Of a DNA stretch of 64,000 nt, positions 24,830-34,773 are shown in pieces. Every line of letters starts with the position of its first letter. Within the stretch, counting starts at the first letter, position 1. Source of the stretch: Cryobacterium sp. GrIS_2_6 (GTDB taxonomy: Bacteria > Actinomycetota > Actinomycetes > Actinomycetales > Microbacteriaceae); assembly GCF_035984545.1 (NCBI RefSeq), contig NZ_JAXCHP010000001.1, positions 1,116,001-1,180,000 of the forward strand. The letters run 5' to 3'. Under the pieces are notes generated by a model. It was not told the origin of the DNA and did no database searches. It saw nothing but the letters and a program-made list of their open reading frames with translations. The position numbers and the translations under genes were made by a program.

Positions 24830-26062
24830 TTACTGGCCGATGGCCTTCAGCCACGCCTTACGGGCCTCGAGCGCTTCGCGGGCGTCCGTGATCGCGCGGG
24901 CGTCGGTTCCTGCCTCTGCGGCCGCGAGTTCGGCCTCGAGCTTGGCGATCGCGTCGTGCAGCTGGCCGGCGAGGCCCTCCGTACGCGCCTTGGTCTCGGG
25001 GTTGTTCCGCACCCAGTGATCGTCATCGAGCTTGCGGACGGCCGTTTCGACCTTGCGCATGCGATCTTCGACGACCTTGACGGAGTCGCGGGGAACCTTG
25101 CCGATCGCGTCCCAGCGGCGCTGCACGGAGCTGAGCGCGGTGCGGGCCTTGGTGCGGTCGGTTTCGGTGAGGAGTGACTCGGCTTCGGTGAGGAGCGCGA
25201 GCTTCTCGACGAGGTTCCCGGCGAATTCCTCGTCGTCCTGGGCGTCGATCTCAGACTTGACGGAGTACAGCACGTCTCCGGCGGCCTTGAACTTCGCCCA
25301 CATGGCGTCGTCCTGCTTCTTGCCGCTGCGGCCGGCGAGCTTCCACTCGTCGAGCAACGTGCGATAGGCGGGGATCCCGTCTGCGCCCTTCGGCGCGAGC
25401 GCCTCCGCCTGCTCGATGAGCTGTTGCTTGCGGTTGCGGACGTCCTTGTGCGCCGTGTCGAGCTCGGCGAAGAACGCCTTACGGTTCTGCTCGATGGTCG
25501 TGCGTGCAGCGCGGAAACGCTTCCAGAGCTCGTTGGCCTCACCCTTGGGGATGCGAGGAGCATCGTGCTGGTGCGCCTGCCACTTGGCGAACAGTGAGTC
25601 GAGGGCTGCGCTCGTCTGCTTCCACTGCGTCTTGGCCGGGTCTTCCGCTGCGAGCGCCTCGGCCTCCTCGACGATCGCGGCGCGTTCGGCGACGGCGGCC
25701 ACTGCGGCGGCCTTCGATTCGGCACCCTGCTGCTCCGTGAGTTCGCTGACGGCGCCGCCGAGGGCGCCGAGACGCTCCACGAGGGCCGCGAGGTTGCCGA
25801 CGGCGTTGGCCGTCGCAACGGTCTTCGCGAGGTGCGAGACCGATTTTGCGATGTCCGCAGCCGGTGCGCCGCCCTTGGCGCGCTGTTCGAGAAGGGTGAC
25901 CTGTCCGTTGAGTTCGACGTACTTGCGCTCGAAGTAGGCCAGGGCCTCCTCCGGCGTCGCGTCAGGATACTGGCCAACCGCGCGTTCGCCCGACGCTTCG
26001 CGCACGAAAACCGTGCCGGATTCGTCTACGCGACCCCATGGTTGCTGATCTGTCGTAGTCAA
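24830..26062 (-). CDS. DUF349 domain-containing protein
   Basis: A 410-residue, largely helical, charged protein with several DUF349 repeats (LDSLFAKWQAHQHDA, ELWKRFRAARTTIEQNRKAF, MWAKFKAAGDVLY, VQRRWDAIGKVPRDSVK). The N-terminus (TTTDQQPWGRVDESGTVFVR) matches the actinobacterial form. The family function is unknown, though RNA- and ribosome-related roles have been proposed. TTG 26062 is preferred: AAGGTGAGA precedes it and it yields the family start. GTG 26071 is an alternative. Confidence 0.88.
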   Translation of the reverse strand: MTTTDQQPWGRVDESGTVFVREASGERAVGQYPDATPEEALAYFERKYVELNGQVTLLEQRAKGGAPAADIAKSVSHLAKTVATANAVGNLAALVERLGALGGAVSELTEQQGAESKAAAVAAVAERAAIVEEAEALAAEDPAKTQWKQTSAALDSLFAKWQAHQHDAPRIPKGEANELWKRFRAARTTIEQNRKAFFAELDTAHKDVRNRKQQLIEQAEALAPKGADGIPAYRTLLDEWKLAGRSGKKQDDAMWAKFKAAGDVLYSVKSEIDAQDDEEFAGNLVEKLALLTEAESLLTETDRTKARTALSSVQRRWDAIGKVPRDSVKVVEDRMRKVETAVRKLDDDHWVRNNPETKARTEGLAGQLHDAIAKLEAELAAAEAGTDARAITDAREALEARKAWLKAIGQ

Positions 26063-26147
26063 GAGTCTCACCTTAGATGTCGATGTGTGTGTGCCCACAC
26101 TGGGCCAATACCCGGTCAAGCCTATTGCAAGGCCCGGACTGCTGGAA

Positions 26148-26960
26148 CTACTGGACGCTGAAGGCGCTGATTAACGTGGTGACCTTGGGGGCGCCGTCCG
26201 TCGAACCGTCGGCGACTCCGGCGTCCGTGATCTGCGCCTTCACCTGGTCGAGTCCGCTCGTGACATGGCCGATCACCGTGTAGCCGCCTGCGGCATCCGC
26301 CGGGATGGTCGAGTCTTCATAGAGGATGAAGAACTGGCTGCCCTGGCTGTACCCATTTGCGCTTTGGCGTGCCATAGCGATCGATCCCGCCGGGTAGACG
26401 TTGTCGGCCGGCGCGTTCTCGACGGGCCCATAGCTGTAACCGGGGCCGCCTGAGCCGTCGCCTGCCGGGTCGCCGCACTGGAGCACGTAGATCCCCGAGG
26501 TCGTCAGGCGGTGGCAGGTCAGGTCGGAGTAGAAGTCGGACTGGACGAGGCTGATCGTGGACGAGACCGCCTGCGGGGCCGCGGCGCCGTCGAGTTCGAT
26601 CCCGAGGTTGATGCCGTTGAGGCCGAGGGCTCCCGTCCAGGTGCGGCCCTCGGCGAGCGTGCTCGGAGGGACGGTTCCGGTGTTCGCGCCGGCCGCAGCG
26701 GTCGGGGTCGCCGTCGGTGTGGCCGTGGGTGCTGCCGTTGCGGAGGAGCTCGGCGCCGTGGTGCCGGGACCGCCGTTGAAGAAGTAGACCTGGGCGACGA
26801 CGGCGAGCACGGCGACGACGAGGACGGCGATGCCTGCGACGACGTTGTCCCTGCGGCGACGGGACTGCTGGTGTTCGTGAACAGCCCGGCGTGCCTGGTA
26901 TGCGCGAACCCGGATGCGGGCCTCGCGCTCGTCGCGATCCTGCTTCTTGTTCGCACCCAC
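26148..26960 (-). CDS. Membrane-anchored cyclophilin-type peptidyl-prolyl isomerase
   Basis: A 270-residue protein with a basic cytoplasmic head (Arg-rich, about 1-38), one membrane helix (about 40-60) and a Thr/Ala/Pro-rich spacer. The extracytoplasmic cyclophilin domain (about 100-270) shows FYSDLTCHRLTTSGIYVLQC, the GSIAMARQ and GSQFFILYEDS strands and YTVIGHVTSGLDQV. It should catalyse proline isomerisation in exported proteins. The GTG at 26960 has GGAGGA 6 bases upstream. It is divergent from rarA. Confidence 0.92.
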   Translation of the reverse strand: MGANKKQDRDEREARIRVRAYQARRAVHEHQQSRRRRDNVVAGIAVLVVAVLAVVAQVYFFNGGPGTTAPSSSATAAPTATPTATPTAAAGANTGTVPPSTLAEGRTWTGALGLNGINLGIELDGAAAPQAVSSTISLVQSDFYSDLTCHRLTTSGIYVLQCGDPAGDGSGGPGYSYGPVENAPADNVYPAGSIAMARQSANGYSQGSQFFILYEDSTIPADAAGGYTVIGHVTSGLDQVKAQITDAGVADGSTDGAPKVTTLISAFSVQ

Positions 26961-27058
26961 GGCTGTCCTCCAGGAGTTCACGCGGACTCGTTCCGCAACC
27001 AGCTTGAACTCTACAACGCGAGCACCGCAGCTCGAACGCCGGTGTCAGCGGTGCGAAC

Positions 27059-27064
27059 TACGCT
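27059..27064 (+). promoter_or_regulatory. -10 box of rarA (leaderless pattern)
   Basis: TACGCT is followed by six bases and ATG 27071. GAGG within the spacer is too close to the start to act as a normal ribosome binding site. Confidence 0.5.
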
Positions 27065-27070
27065 TGAGGC

Positions 27071-28429
27071 ATGGTCGATGGACAACCCGGACTGCGCAGC
27101 GGCGCAACACCCCTCGCGGTACGGATGCGCCCGACGACCCTCGCTGAAGTCGCCGGCCAGCGGCACCTTCTCACTCCCGGCTCGCCCCTGGTCAGCCTGG
27201 CCAGTGACAAGTCGGGGGAGCGCGGCGCGGTTTCGGTGATTCTCTGGGGTCCGCCCGGCACAGGGAAGACGACCCTCGCCCAGGCGATCGCGCACAGTTC
27301 CGGCCGTCGTTTCGTTGAACTCTCCGCCGTGTCCGCCGGCGTGCGCGACGTCCGGCAGGTGATGGAGGAGGCGCGCACGAGCCGCGACCTGTACGGACTG
27401 TCGACCGTGCTCTTCCTCGACGAGATCCACCGGTTCAGCAAGGCCCAGCAGGATGCGTTGCTGCCCGGGGTCGAAAACGGGGTCATCATCCTCGTCGCCG
27501 CGACGACCGAGAATCCCTCTTTCTCCGTGATCGCGCCCTTGCTGTCCCGGTCCCTCCTGCTCACCCTCGAAACGCTCAGCGACGAGGACCTCGGGGTCGT
27601 CATCGACAGGGCCGTGACGGATGCGCGAGGCCTCGCCGATCGTTTCGTGCTCGAACCGGAGGCCCGCGCCACGATCATCAGGCTTGCCTCCGGCGACGCC
27701 CGCCGTGCGCTCACGGCGCTCGAGGCGGCATCCGTCTCTGCCGCGTCGGGTGCGGATGCCGATGCCGATGCCAGAGGCGAGCCCGACGCCCGCCCCGTCA
27801 TCACGAGCGACACGGTCGCCCTCGCCGTCGACAGGGCGCTGCTGCGCTACGACCGCAACGGCGACGAGCACTACGACGTGATCAGCGCCTTCATCAAGTC
27901 GGTACGCGGATCGGACGTCGATGCGTCCCTGCACTACCTCGCGAGGATGATCGAGGCGGGGGAAGACCCGAGGTTCATCGCGCGCCGCATCATCGTCCTC
28001 GCGTCGGAAGACATCGGCATGGCGGACCCCCAGTCCCTCGTAATCGCGGTCGCCGCCGCCGACGCCGTGCAGCTGATCGGGATGCCGGAAGGGCGGATCC
28101 CGCTCGCCCAGGCCGTCGTGCACCTCGCGACCGCACCCAAGTCCAACGCCGCGTACATGGCGCTCGACGCGGCGATCGCTGACGTCCGCGCCGGCAAGGC
28201 CGGCCGGGTGCCGAAGCACCTGCGCGATGCACACTATGCCGGCGCCAAACGACTCGGGCACGGCAAGGGCTATCGTTACCCGCACGACGACACCGTCGGC
28301 GTCGTGCGGCAGCAGTATCCGCCGGACGAGCTCAAGGCGGTCCGCTACTACGAACCCACCGAACACGGCAACGAACGCGAAGTCTCGGCACGCCTCGGCA
28401 AGCTGCGTCGGATCATCCGCGGAGAATAA
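27071..28429 (+). CDS. rarA: Replication-associated recombination protein RarA (MgsA)
   Basis: A 452-residue AAA+ clamp-loader-like ATPase that acts at stalled replication forks. Walker A is [13 protein letters not shown], Walker [11 protein letters not shown], and sensor 1 is in [11 protein letters not shown]. The C-terminal tetramerisation part includes [35 protein letters not shown] and [14 protein letters not shown]. It contains a short Asp/Ala repeat insert near residue 235. It lies upstream of rpsD, as in related actinobacteria. Confidence 0.96.
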   Translation: MVDGQPGLRSGATPLAVRMRPTTLAEVAGQRHLLTPGSPLVSLASDKSGERGAVSVILWGPPGTGKTTLAQAIAHSSGRRFVELSAVSAGVRDVRQVMEEARTSRDLYGLSTVLFLDEIHRFSKAQQDALLPGVENGVIILVAATTENPSFSVIAPLLSRSLLLTLETLSDEDLGVVIDRAVTDARGLADRFVLEPEARATIIRLASGDARRALTALEAASVSAASGADADADARGEPDARPVITSDTVALAVDRALLRYDRNGDEHYDVISAFIKSVRGSDVDASLHYLARMIEAGEDPRFIARRIIVLASEDIGMADPQSLVIAVAAADAVQLIGMPEGRIPLAQAVVHLATAPKSNAAYMALDAAIADVRAGKAGRVPKHLRDAHYAGAKRLGHGKGYRYPHDDTVGVVRQQYPPDELKAVRYYEPTEHGNEREVSARLGKLRRIIRGE

Positions 28430-28507
28430 CGGCGGGCGCGCGCGACAGGCCCGAATGCAGTCCTGCACCCAGTCCCGCACAGGCACGGCCGTCGGGGTCC
28501 GGTGTGG

Positions 28508-28513
28508 TATTCT
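28508..28513 (+). promoter_or_regulatory. Probable -10 box of rpsD
   Basis: TATTCT preceded by TGTGG resembles an extended -10. It leaves an untranslated leader of about 165 nt before rpsD. That leader could hold a regulatory structure, since S4 represses its own synthesis in other bacteria, but I see no known S4-binding fold. Confidence 0.35.
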
Positions 28514-28685
28514 TTTGAGGCCTACAACTGGCATCGGCATGCGGCTGCGTCCGATTCCAGGTTGGAGAGGAAGCCCTGTAGCCGGGCGCCCCGTGGCACA
28601 CCCCTCTGATCTCCCATGACGCCTGCTCACGTGCGGGCGCCCTGGATTCCACCTTTTCTGTTGCTCGTTCCATTGAAAGGACACC

Positions 28686-29315
28686 GTGTCTACCAAGTCA
28701 CGTACCCGCAGTAAGACCCGCCTGTCGCGGGCCCTGGGCATCGCCCTGACCCCGAAGGCCGCTCGCTACCTCGAGAAGCGTCCGTACGCTCCGGGCGAGC
28801 ACGGTCGCACCAAGCGCAAGACCGATTCCGACTATGCCGTGCGTCTCCGCGAAAAGCAGCGCTTAAGGGCTCAGTACGGCATCCGCGAGGCCCAGCTCAA
28901 GATCGCATTCGAAGAAGCCCGTCGCGCCCAGGGCCTGACCGGTGAAAACCTGGTCGAGATCCTCGAGACCCGCCTCGACGCACTCCTCGTTCGCGCGGCA
29001 ATCGCCCGCACGACAGCGCAGGCCCGCCAGATGGTCGTGCACCGTCACATCCTCGTCGACGGCCAGCTCGTCGACCGCCCCTCCTTCCGCGTGAAGCCGG
29101 GCCAGCTCATCCACGTCAAGGCTCGCAGCGAGGGCATGGAGCCGTTCCAGGTCGCCGCTGCCGGCGGACACGTCGACGTGCTCCCGAAGCTGCCGCCGTA
29201 CCTCGAGGTCGAGATCGACAAGCTGCAGGCCCGCCTCGTGCGTCGCCCGAAGCGCATCGAAATCCCCGTGACGTGTGAAGTCCAGCTCGTCGTCGAGTAC
29301 TACGCAGCCCGCTAG
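28686..29315 (+). CDS. rpsD: 30S ribosomal protein S4
   Basis: A 209-residue primary 16S rRNA-binding protein that nucleates 30S assembly. It has the S4 N-terminal domain (RTRSKTRLSRALGIALTPKA) and an S4 RNA-binding domain (RLDALLVRAAIARTTAQARQ, then HILVDGQLVDRPSFRVKPGQ). GTG start with GAAAGGA upstream. It is a stand-alone rpsD outside the alpha operon and lacks the N-terminal Cys cluster, so it is the zinc-free form. A hairpin at 29360-29386 follows. Confidence 0.97.
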   Translation: MSTKSRTRSKTRLSRALGIALTPKAARYLEKRPYAPGEHGRTKRKTDSDYAVRLREKQRLRAQYGIREAQLKIAFEEARRAQGLTGENLVEILETRLDALLVRAAIARTTAQARQMVVHRHILVDGQLVDRPSFRVKPGQLIHVKARSEGMEPFQVAAAGGHVDVLPKLPPYLEVEIDKLQARLVRRPKRIEIPVTCEVQLVVEYYAAR

Positions 29316-29359
29316 GTTCCGCTGCCCGTCGTCTGGCGGCATCTGAACTACGCTGGAGA

Positions 29360-29386
29360 GCGGATCACCCCCAAGGGGTGGTCCGC
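29360..29386 (+). terminator. Terminator after rpsD
   Basis: GCGGATCACCCC and GGGGTGGTCCGC form a 12-bp stem (one G-T pair) with a CAA loop, 44 bp after rpsD. A -10-like TACGCT at 29349-29354 lies just before it and might serve the next gene. Confidence 0.6.
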
Positions 29387-29455
29387 TTCGTGCGTTAACC
29401 GGTGCAGTACGCCGGGTGCCAAGGCATGCCCCTCTCGGAATGGATGGAGTCACCA

Positions 29456-29830
29456 GTGTCAGGTGGAGATATCGCGGGCCTCGCTGCCGCCGTCGTGTTT
29501 GCCGTTCTCGTCGGGCTCCTCGCCGTCCCGCTGCTGAAGCTCGGCCGGGTGTTCGACGAGACGACCGTGGCCATCCATGAGCTGAGCCAGAACGTCGCGC
29601 CGCTCCTCTCCGAAACCACCACGACCCTGCAGGAAACAAACAAACAGCTGGCCAGGGTCGACACGATCACCGGAAACGTCGCGGACGTGACGGGCAATGT
29701 CTCGGCACTCGTCGCGCTGTTCGCCGCGACCGTCGGCGGACCGCTCATCAAACTCGCAGGCTTCTCCGCCGCCGTCAGGGCGGGTTTCCGCGCGGCATCG
29801 CCGACGCGCGCAGGCCGTCGGCGCGGGTAG
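29456..29830 (+). CDS. DUF948 domain membrane protein
   Basis: A 124-residue protein with one N-terminal membrane helix (DIAGLAAAVVFAVLVGLLAV), then an amphipathic coiled-coil-like region (VFDETTVAIHELSQNVAPLL, TTLQETNKQLARVDTITGNV) and a basic tail. This is the DUF948 layout. It usually sits upstream of alaS in Microbacteriaceae-like gene orders. GTG 29456 has GGAG 6 bases upstream; in-frame ATGs further upstream lack this. Function unknown; probably envelope-associated. Confidence 0.85.
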   Translation: MSGGDIAGLAAAVVFAVLVGLLAVPLLKLGRVFDETTVAIHELSQNVAPLLSETTTTLQETNKQLARVDTITGNVADVTGNVSALVALFAATVGGPLIKLAGFSAAVRAGFRAASPTRAGRRRG

Positions 29831-29942
29831 TCGGCTACGCTGGAAAGAGGCTGGTCGAGTCCGGGATACGCCGGCCGCACCATACGCGCGGCCATCGCGC
29901 ATTTCTTATCAGGGTCTCCACACCGTTCAGGGAGCATTTGTC

Positions 29943-30176
29943 ATGAAGAATTTCATCTGGTTGGTCATCGGGGTCGGCATCGGATTCTTGATCGCGCATG
30001 AAGCCAACAACACGCGTCAGGGCAAGCTGTTCTTCAGTGACCTCGACACCAAGGCCCGCGAGTTCGGCGAGGCCATCTCCGATGGCTACCGCAAGCGCGA
30101 GGCCGAGCTGCGCGACGCGCTCGGCGACGTCGCCGACGCCGGAACGGACGCGCTCGGCGGAACGACCCGCCCCTGA
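29943..30176 (+). CDS. Small single-pass membrane protein upstream of alaS
   Basis: A 77-residue protein with a hydrophobic N-terminus (KNFIWLVIGVGIGFLIAHE) and a charged helical cytoplasmic tail (DLDTKAREFGEAISDGYRKR, EAELRDAL). GGGAG lies about 9 bases before ATG 29943. A longer open frame begins at 29697, but only this part looks like protein. It is placed between the DUF948 gene and alaS, and the two small proteins may act together. Function unknown. Confidence 0.75.
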   Translation: MKNFIWLVIGVGIGFLIAHEANNTRQGKLFFSDLDTKAREFGEAISDGYRKREAELRDALGDVADAGTDALGGTTRP

Positions 30177-30235
30177 GCAACGCTCGGCCCTCGCTACTTT
30201 TTCGCCTATTCATTTTTCAACGAACTACGGAACCC

Positions 30236-32890
30236 ATGCAGACTGCTGAAATTCGCGGGCGCTGGCTCGACTTCTTTGCCGACCGCGGACACACCGTCGT
30301 ACCGTCGGCGTCACTCGTCAGCGACGACCCCACCCTCCTGTTCACCGTCGCCGGGATGGTGCCCTTTGTGCCCTATCTGACCGGCCTGGTCCCCGCGCCG
30401 TATCCCCGTGCAACGAGTGTGCAGAAATGCATCAGGACCAACGACATCGAAGAAGTGGGTAAGACCCCCCGCCACGGTACGTTCTTCCAGATGAACGGCA
30501 ACTTCTCCTTCGGGGATTATTTCAAGGAACAGGCCATCGGCTACGCCTGGGAGCTCCTGACGAAGTCGGAGGCGGACGGCGGCTACGGATTCCAGGAGAG
30601 GGACCTCTGGGTCACCGTCTATCAGGATGACGATGAGGCGTTCCGCTACTGGCGCGCCCTCGGTCTGTCGGAGGACCGCATCCAGCGCCTCGGTATGGAC
30701 AGCAACTACTGGTCTACCGGCCAGCCGGGTCCCGCGGGCCCCTGCTCCGAGATCTTCTTCGACCGCGGCCCCGCGTACGGTGCCGACGGCGGCCCGGCGA
30801 CGGACGACGACCGGTACGTCGAAATCTGGAACCTCGTCTTCATGCAGTACCTCAGGGGCGAGGGGACCGGCAAGAACGACTTCGTCATCCTCGGCGACCT
30901 CCCGAAGAAGAACATCGACACCGGCATGGGTCTCGAACGTGTCGCCTTCCTCAAGCAGGGCGTCGAGAACATGTACGAGATCGACCAGGTCCGCCCGGTC
31001 CTCGATCGCGCTGCCGCGCTCTCCGGGCGCCGCTACGGCGCCGTGCACGACGACGACGTACGCATGCGCATCGTCGCAGACCACGTGCGGTCCTCGCTCA
31101 TGCTGATGAGCGACGGCGTCACGCCGTCCAACGAGGGTCGCGGCTACATCCTCCGGCGGCTCATGCGCCGCACGGTACGCGCCATGCGCCTGCTCGGCGT
31201 GGACGTCGCGACCTTCCCCGAATTGTTCCCCGCCGCGCGGGATGCCATGATGAGCGCGTACCCCGAGGTCCACGGCGACTACGCCAGGATCAGCCAGGGC
31301 GCGTACGCCGAGGAGGAGACCTTCCTCCGCACCCTCGCGAGCGGCAGCACGGTCCTCGACGTCGCGGTCGCGAAGACGGTCAAGGCGAAGAAGACCGAAC
31401 TGCCTGGGGACACCGCATTCCTGCTGCACGACACCTACGGGTTCCCGATCGAGATCACGCTCGAGATGGCGGAAGAAGCCGGGCTGAGCGTCAACCGGTC
31501 GGCATTCGACGCCCTGATGGCCAAGCAGCGCTCGATGGCGAAGGCGGACGCGAAGGCCAAGAAGACCCACCTCGCCGACCTCTCCGTCTACAGCGCCTTC
31601 CGCGCGTCAGGCGAGACAGTGTTCACCGGATACGAGGAACTGCAGACCGAGTCCAGCGTGCTCGGGATCATCGTGGACGGCGCATCCGTCACGAAGGCGG
31701 TCGCGGGCGAAATCGCAGAAGTGATCCTCGCCGAGACCGCGCTCTACGCCGAGTCCGGCGGCCAGGAGGCCGACGCCGGCCTCATCGTCGGCCGCGGTTA
31801 CGAGCTCGAGGTCCTCGACGTTCAGAAGCCCGTCAAGGGCCTGATCAGCCACAAGGTGCACGTCACAAGCGGTGAGGTCGGCGTCGGGGACCCCGCAACG
31901 AGCGTCGTCGATCCCGACTGGCGACGCGGCGCCCGCCAGGCGCACTCCGGAACCCATGTGCTGCACGCGGCACTGCGCCAGGTCCTCGGCCCGAACGCGC
32001 ACCAGTCCGGCTCGTACAACAAGGCCGGATTCTTCCGTCTCGACTTCTCCTGGAACCAGGCGCTCTCTGCCGCGACCCGCAGCGAGATCGAGGAGATCTC
32101 CAACAACGCGATCCGCGACAACCTGCCCGTCGTCACCCGTGAGCTTCCCCTCGCGGAGGCGAAGGCACTCGGGGCCATGGCGCTCTTCAGCGAGAAGTAC
32201 GGCGACCGGGTTCGCGTGGTCGACATCGGCGGACCCTGGTCAAGGGAACTCTGCGCAGGGACCCACGTTGGTTCGAGCGCTGAGATCGGCATGATCAACC
32301 TCGTCAGTGAGGCTTCGGTCGGGTCCACGAACCGCCGCGTCGAGTCCCTCGTGGGCCTCGAGGCCTTCCGGGACCTCGCAGCGGAGCGGGCGATCGTCTC
32401 CCAGCTGACCGCGAACCTCAAGACTCCCAAGGAACAACTGCCCGAACGCATCGGCGAACTGCTCACGAGCCTCAAGGCCGCGGAGAAGAAGATCGCGGCC
32501 TTCGAGGCGAAAGCGCTGACCGAACGCGTCCCGGCGCTCGTCGCGACCGCCCAGCGCGCAGGGGCAGTACGCCTTGTCGCCGAGAACCTCGGCACCCTGC
32601 ACTCTCCCGATGAGGTGCGAATGCTGGTCACGGCGACCCGGGCGCAGCTCGGCTCCGACCCCGCAGTGGTCGCGCTTGCGGCCGTCGTCGACGACAAGCC
32701 TGTCATCATCGTGGCCACCAACGCTGCGGCGCGGGAGACGGGCCAGCGCGCCGGAGCGCTCGCGAAGCTCGTCGCCGGCATCCTCGGCGGCGGCGGCGGC
32801 GGCAAGGACGACCTCGCCCAGGGCGGCGGAACCGACGTCGACAAGATTGCGAGCGCCCTCGTCGCCGTCCGCACCACGATCGCGGGCTGA
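30236..32890 (+). CDS. alaS: Alanyl-tRNA synthetase
   Basis: An 884-residue class II synthetase. The catalytic domain spans about 1-250 (IRGRWLDFFADRGHTVVPSA, FFQMNGNFSFGDYFK, NLVFMQY), then a tRNA-recognition region. The editing domain carries zinc-binding HxxxH (SGTHVLHAALR) and CxxxH (LCAGTHVGSS) motifs, and a C-terminal C-Ala domain ends with a Gly-rich GGGGGGKDD loop. Full length for the family. It heads the ruvX-mltG-aro run. Confidence 0.98.
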   Translation: MQTAEIRGRWLDFFADRGHTVVPSASLVSDDPTLLFTVAGMVPFVPYLTGLVPAPYPRATSVQKCIRTNDIEEVGKTPRHGTFFQMNGNFSFGDYFKEQAIGYAWELLTKSEADGGYGFQERDLWVTVYQDDDEAFRYWRALGLSEDRIQRLGMDSNYWSTGQPGPAGPCSEIFFDRGPAYGADGGPATDDDRYVEIWNLVFMQYLRGEGTGKNDFVILGDLPKKNIDTGMGLERVAFLKQGVENMYEIDQVRPVLDRAAALSGRRYGAVHDDDVRMRIVADHVRSSLMLMSDGVTPSNEGRGYILRRLMRRTVRAMRLLGVDVATFPELFPAARDAMMSAYPEVHGDYARISQGAYAEEETFLRTLASGSTVLDVAVAKTVKAKKTELPGDTAFLLHDTYGFPIEITLEMAEEAGLSVNRSAFDALMAKQRSMAKADAKAKKTHLADLSVYSAFRASGETVFTGYEELQTESSVLGIIVDGASVTKAVAGEIAEVILAETALYAESGGQEADAGLIVGRGYELEVLDVQKPVKGLISHKVHVTSGEVGVGDPATSVVDPDWRRGARQAHSGTHVLHAALRQVLGPNAHQSGSYNKAGFFRLDFSWNQALSAATRSEIEEISNNAIRDNLPVVTRELPLAEAKALGAMALFSEKYGDRVRVVDIGGPWSRELCAGTHVGSSAEIGMINLVSEASVGSTNRRVESLVGLEAFRDLAAERAIVSQLTANLKTPKEQLPERIGELLTSLKAAEKKIAAFEAKALTERVPALVATAQRAGAVRLVAENLGTLHSPDEVRMLVTATRAQLGSDPAVVALAAVVDDKPVIIVATNAAARETGQRAGALAKLVAGILGGGGGGKDDLAQGGGTDVDKIASALVAVRTTIAG

Positions 32891-32893
32891 AGA

Positions 32894-33400
32894 ATGCGGC
32901 ATGGCGTGCGGGTCGGAGTCGATGTCGGCACGGCCAGGATCGGTCTCGCGATGAGTGACCCGCACGGCATGCTCGCGACCCCCGTCGAAACCGTTCCCAG
33001 GGACGGGAACGGCGTCACCGATGTCGCCCGCATCATCGCTGTCGTCCAGGACCTCGGCGCGATGGAGGTCATCGTCGGCCTCCCGCTCGCCCTGTCCGGA
33101 AAACACACCGCGTCGACACAGGACGCCGTCGGCTTTGCGGAGGTGCTCGCCCTGGCCGTTCCCGTTCCCGTGCGCCTCGTCGACGAACGGCTCTCGACCG
33201 TCGCCGCCCAGGGAGTCCTCCGCACGGCAGGCCGGAAGGCGAAGACGCAGCGCCCGGTCATCGACCAGGTTGCGGCCACCATCATCCTCCAGCACGCTCT
33301 CGACACCGAACGCGGTCTCGGACATCCGCCAGGTTCGGCCGTTGCGCCGGCCGTCCCCGCCACGCCACCGTCGCCAGCCGCCCCGATCGAAGGGTCCTGA
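32894..33400 (+). CDS. ruvX: Putative pre-16S rRNA nuclease RuvX (YqgF)
   Basis: A 168-residue RNase H-fold protein with GVDVGTARIGLAMSD at the N-terminus, VIVGLPLALSGK, RLVDERLSTVAA and VIDQVAATIILQHAL. The family trims the 5' end of 16S rRNA precursors. It starts 3 bp after alaS and ends 2 bp before mltG. The C-terminal 30 residues are Pro/Ala-rich. Confidence 0.94.
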   Translation: MRHGVRVGVDVGTARIGLAMSDPHGMLATPVETVPRDGNGVTDVARIIAVVQDLGAMEVIVGLPLALSGKHTASTQDAVGFAEVLALAVPVPVRLVDERLSTVAAQGVLRTAGRKAKTQRPVIDQVAATIILQHALDTERGLGHPPGSAVAPAVPATPPSPAAPIEGS

Positions 33401-33402
33401 TC

Positions 33403-34773
33403 GTGTCCCACCCACCGCTCGACCCCCGGGACGACCCGGCAGGCCAGAGCTCACCGGCGCCCCACGCGCACGGTACTCCTCCGAGTCCCGCTCCCGGCGA
33501 GGAAACCCCGGTCAATCCCTGGGCATCACTGCTGACTCCGCACGCCGGGACGACGGCGTCCGGCGAGCCGGACCACGCAGGGGCCTCCGCCGACCGCGGT
33601 GACTTCCCGACCCGCCGGTCGCTCCGCACGACCGCCCAGGTTCCGTCGACGTCACGATCGAGCCGCCGCTCCCAACTCGGCTCCGAGCCACCGCGACCGG
33701 CCAAACGGCGTCGCAAGGGCGGCTGGGGCTGCCTGATCGCCCTCGTCGTGCTGGTGGCGCTCGTGGCGGGCGCCGTCTTCGCCCTGCAGGGCCCGATCTC
33801 CCAGCTCCAGGCGACCCTCGCCGGTCCCGCCGACTACTCCGGGTCTGGCGAGACGAAGGTCGTGGTCATGATCCACGACGGTGAGACCGGATCCGACGTG
33901 GCGAACACGCTGGTGGCCCAGGACGTCGTCAAGAGCTACGACGCCTTCTACAAGCTCCTGCTGAAGGTCACCCCCGCTCCGGTCTTCCAGCCGGGCGCGT
34001 ACCAGCTCATGACGAAGATGAGCGCGAGCGCAGCGCTCACCGTGCTGCAGGACCCCGCCAGCAAGCTCGAACAGACCGTCGTGATCCCGGAAGGAACGGC
34101 GGAGGCTGACATCCTCCAACTGATCAGCGAGGGGACGAACCTCCCGCTCGCCGACCTCCAGGCGGCGTCCACCGATGTCGCGGCCTTCGGCCTTCCCGCA
34201 GAGGCCACTACCCTCGAGGGCTTCCTGTTCCCCGCGACGTATACCTTCGCTCCGGGCATCACCGCGAAGGACGCGCTCAAGACCCTCGTCGACCGCCAGT
34301 TCCAGGCCCTCGACTCCGCAGGGGTCGCGGCCGCCGACCGGTGGAAGACCATCGTACTCGCCGCACTCATCCAGCGGGAGGCCGGCCTCGCCGCCGACTA
34401 CCCCAAGGTCGGCCGGGTGTTCCTCAACCGGCTCGACAGGGCCCAGTGGGAGAGCGGGCTGCTGCAGTCCGACGCGACGGTGGCATACGGAACCGGCCAC
34501 ACGAACGTCGTCACGACGACGGATGCCGAACGCGCCGACGCGGGCAACGCATACAACACCTATGTCCACCCCGGACTCCCGGTCGGCCCGATCTCGAACC
34601 CGGGAGACCTCGCGATCAACGCAGCCCTGCACCCCGCCGACGGAACCTGGTTGTACTTCGTGACCTGGAACCTCGATACCGGCGAGACCATCTTTTCGAC
34701 GACCGCAGCCGAACACGAAGCCGGTGTCGCCCAATGGCAGGCCTGGATGAAGGACCACCCCGAATATGGTTGA
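33403..34773 (+). CDS. mltG: Endolytic transglycosylase MltG (YceG-like)
   Basis: A 456-residue membrane enzyme that cuts nascent peptidoglycan strands. A Pro/Ser/Arg-rich disordered cytoplasmic part (1 to about 105) precedes one membrane helix (about 106-128). The extracytoplasmic LysM-like and YceG domains show VVIPEGTAEADIL, ALIQREAGLAADYPKVGRVF (catalytic Glu in QREAG) and LPVGPISNPGDLAINAALHP. The N-terminal extension is typical of actinobacteria. GTG start. Confidence 0.94.
   Translation: MSHPPLDPRDDPAGQSSPAPHAHGTPPSPAPGEETPVNPWASLLTPHAGTTASGEPDHAGASADRGDFPTRRSLRTTAQVPSTSRSSRRSQLGSEPPRPAKRRRKGGWGCLIALVVLVALVAGAVFALQGPISQLQATLAGPADYSGSGETKVVVMIHDGETGSDVANTLVAQDVVKSYDAFYKLLLKVTPAPVFQPGAYQLMTKMSASAALTVLQDPASKLEQTVVIPEGTAEADILQLISEGTNLPLADLQAASTDVAAFGLPAEATTLEGFLFPATYTFAPGITAKDALKTLVDRQFQALDSAGVAAADRWKTIVLAALIQREAGLAADYPKVGRVFLNRLDRAQWESGLLQSDATVAYGTGHTNVVTTTDAERADAGNAYNTYVHPGLPVGPISNPGDLAINAALHPADGTWLYFVTWNLDTGETIFSTTAAEHEAGVAQWQAWMKDHPEYG

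Noticed and set aside
28514..28685. S4-binding autoregulatory structure in the rpsD leader
   Set aside because: The leader is long enough, but no known S4 target fold could be recognised by eye.
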